From NCBI GenBank assembly GCA_044340025.1, contig JBIIUJ010000014.1:1-32211 (forward strand): DNA of 32,211 bases, given 5' to 3'. Both the position numbers and the translations under genes were made by a program. Below the pieces are notes generated by a model. It saw only the letters and a list, made by a program, of their open reading frames with translations. It had not been told where the DNA came from and ran no database searches. The stretch comes from JBIIUJ01 sp044340025 (GTDB taxonomy: Bacteria; Pseudomonadota; Alphaproteobacteria; Caulobacterales; Aquidulcibacteraceae). Below, in pieces: positions 31,944 to 32,211 of the stretch. Every line of letters begins with the position of its first letter. Positions within the stretch are counted from its first letter, which is position 1.

Positions 31944-32211
31944 GCCGAACCGGCTGAAGGGCGAACGCCCTGCGCCGGTCTCTTGTTGAGTGTTCAATAG
32001 CCCAACGGGGCAGGCTGCAGCAAGTTTCGAGCCAGCCCCTCGGACCCGGAGCGGTTTACCGCCCTCTTTATGAACACACCCCGGAAGGGACGCGAGAAAC
32101 TTGGCCAATTCGTGGCGAAACCTTCTGGCTCAGTCCTTTAAACTTGTGTGTGCGCCGCACAGGCTTGGCCGGCGACATGTGAACGGCGAGGGGCTCTGCG
32201 GCTGCGCCCGT

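Overview
This window comes from a GC-rich bacterial chromosome, by eye about two-thirds G+C (not computed). Its gene families suggest an alphaproteobacterium near Caulobacterales or Maricaulales/Hyphomonadaceae. The pointers are a long isocitrate dehydrogenase of the alphaproteobacterial type, two large TonB-dependent receptors with little else for polymer uptake, a flagellin/FliD-flavoured secreted protein, and the overall style of the acyl-CoA genes. The placement is inferred from family content, not from a marker gene. No phage, insertion sequence, CRISPR array or plasmid function was seen.

Layout. 1-4041: the 3' end of an unknown gene converges on a minus-strand run of tkt (transketolase) followed by fmt (Met-tRNA formyltransferase), with prmA (L11 methyltransferase) upstream of tkt. 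4237-6814: two plus-strand genes for exported proteins of unknown function. They end in nearly the same 65-residue cassette (60/65 identical), present as an ungapped 198-nt direct repeat. 6846-9500: a class I aminotransferase converges on icd, with a hairpin between them. 9626-14188: minus strand, a 762-residue protein combining flagellin/FliD-like and jelly-roll-like modules, preceded by a TonB-dependent receptor. 14419-15498: tsaD, divergent from that receptor. 15511-18459: a small ORF and a second TonB-dependent receptor with a strong intrinsic terminator. 18668-18941: divergent tRNA-Gln(UUG) and tRNA-Pro(CGG). 19089-24217: sppA, a class III CoA-transferase and an ABC exporter half-transporter, all plus strand. 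24255-27427: minus strand, a triple-repeat PPC-like secreted protein, an acyl-CoA dehydrogenase and ferredoxin-NADP reductase. dps is divergent from the last of these. 28058-31235: a Gfo/Idh/MocA oxidoreductase divergent from a frame-disrupted aldo/keto reductase and an SsuD-like flavin monooxygenase. 31251-31943: an ExoY/WcaJ-type sugar transferase.

How it fits together. Most of the window is housekeeping: translation initiation and tRNA modification (fmt, tsaD, prmA, two tRNAs), central carbon (tkt, icd), redox and iron defence (fpr, dps) and envelope quality control (sppA). Between these lie accessory envelope genes: two receptors, two cassette-bearing exported proteins, the flagellin-like chimera and the PPC triplet. 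The parts most worth attention are the shared C-terminal cassette, the flagellin-like chimera with a perfect inverted repeat at its start codon, and the possible organosulfur/sugar cluster at 28-31 kb with its broken aldo/keto reductase. The only gene-poor stretch over 300 nt is 15499-15882, which holds a possible 71-residue ORF and a terminator.
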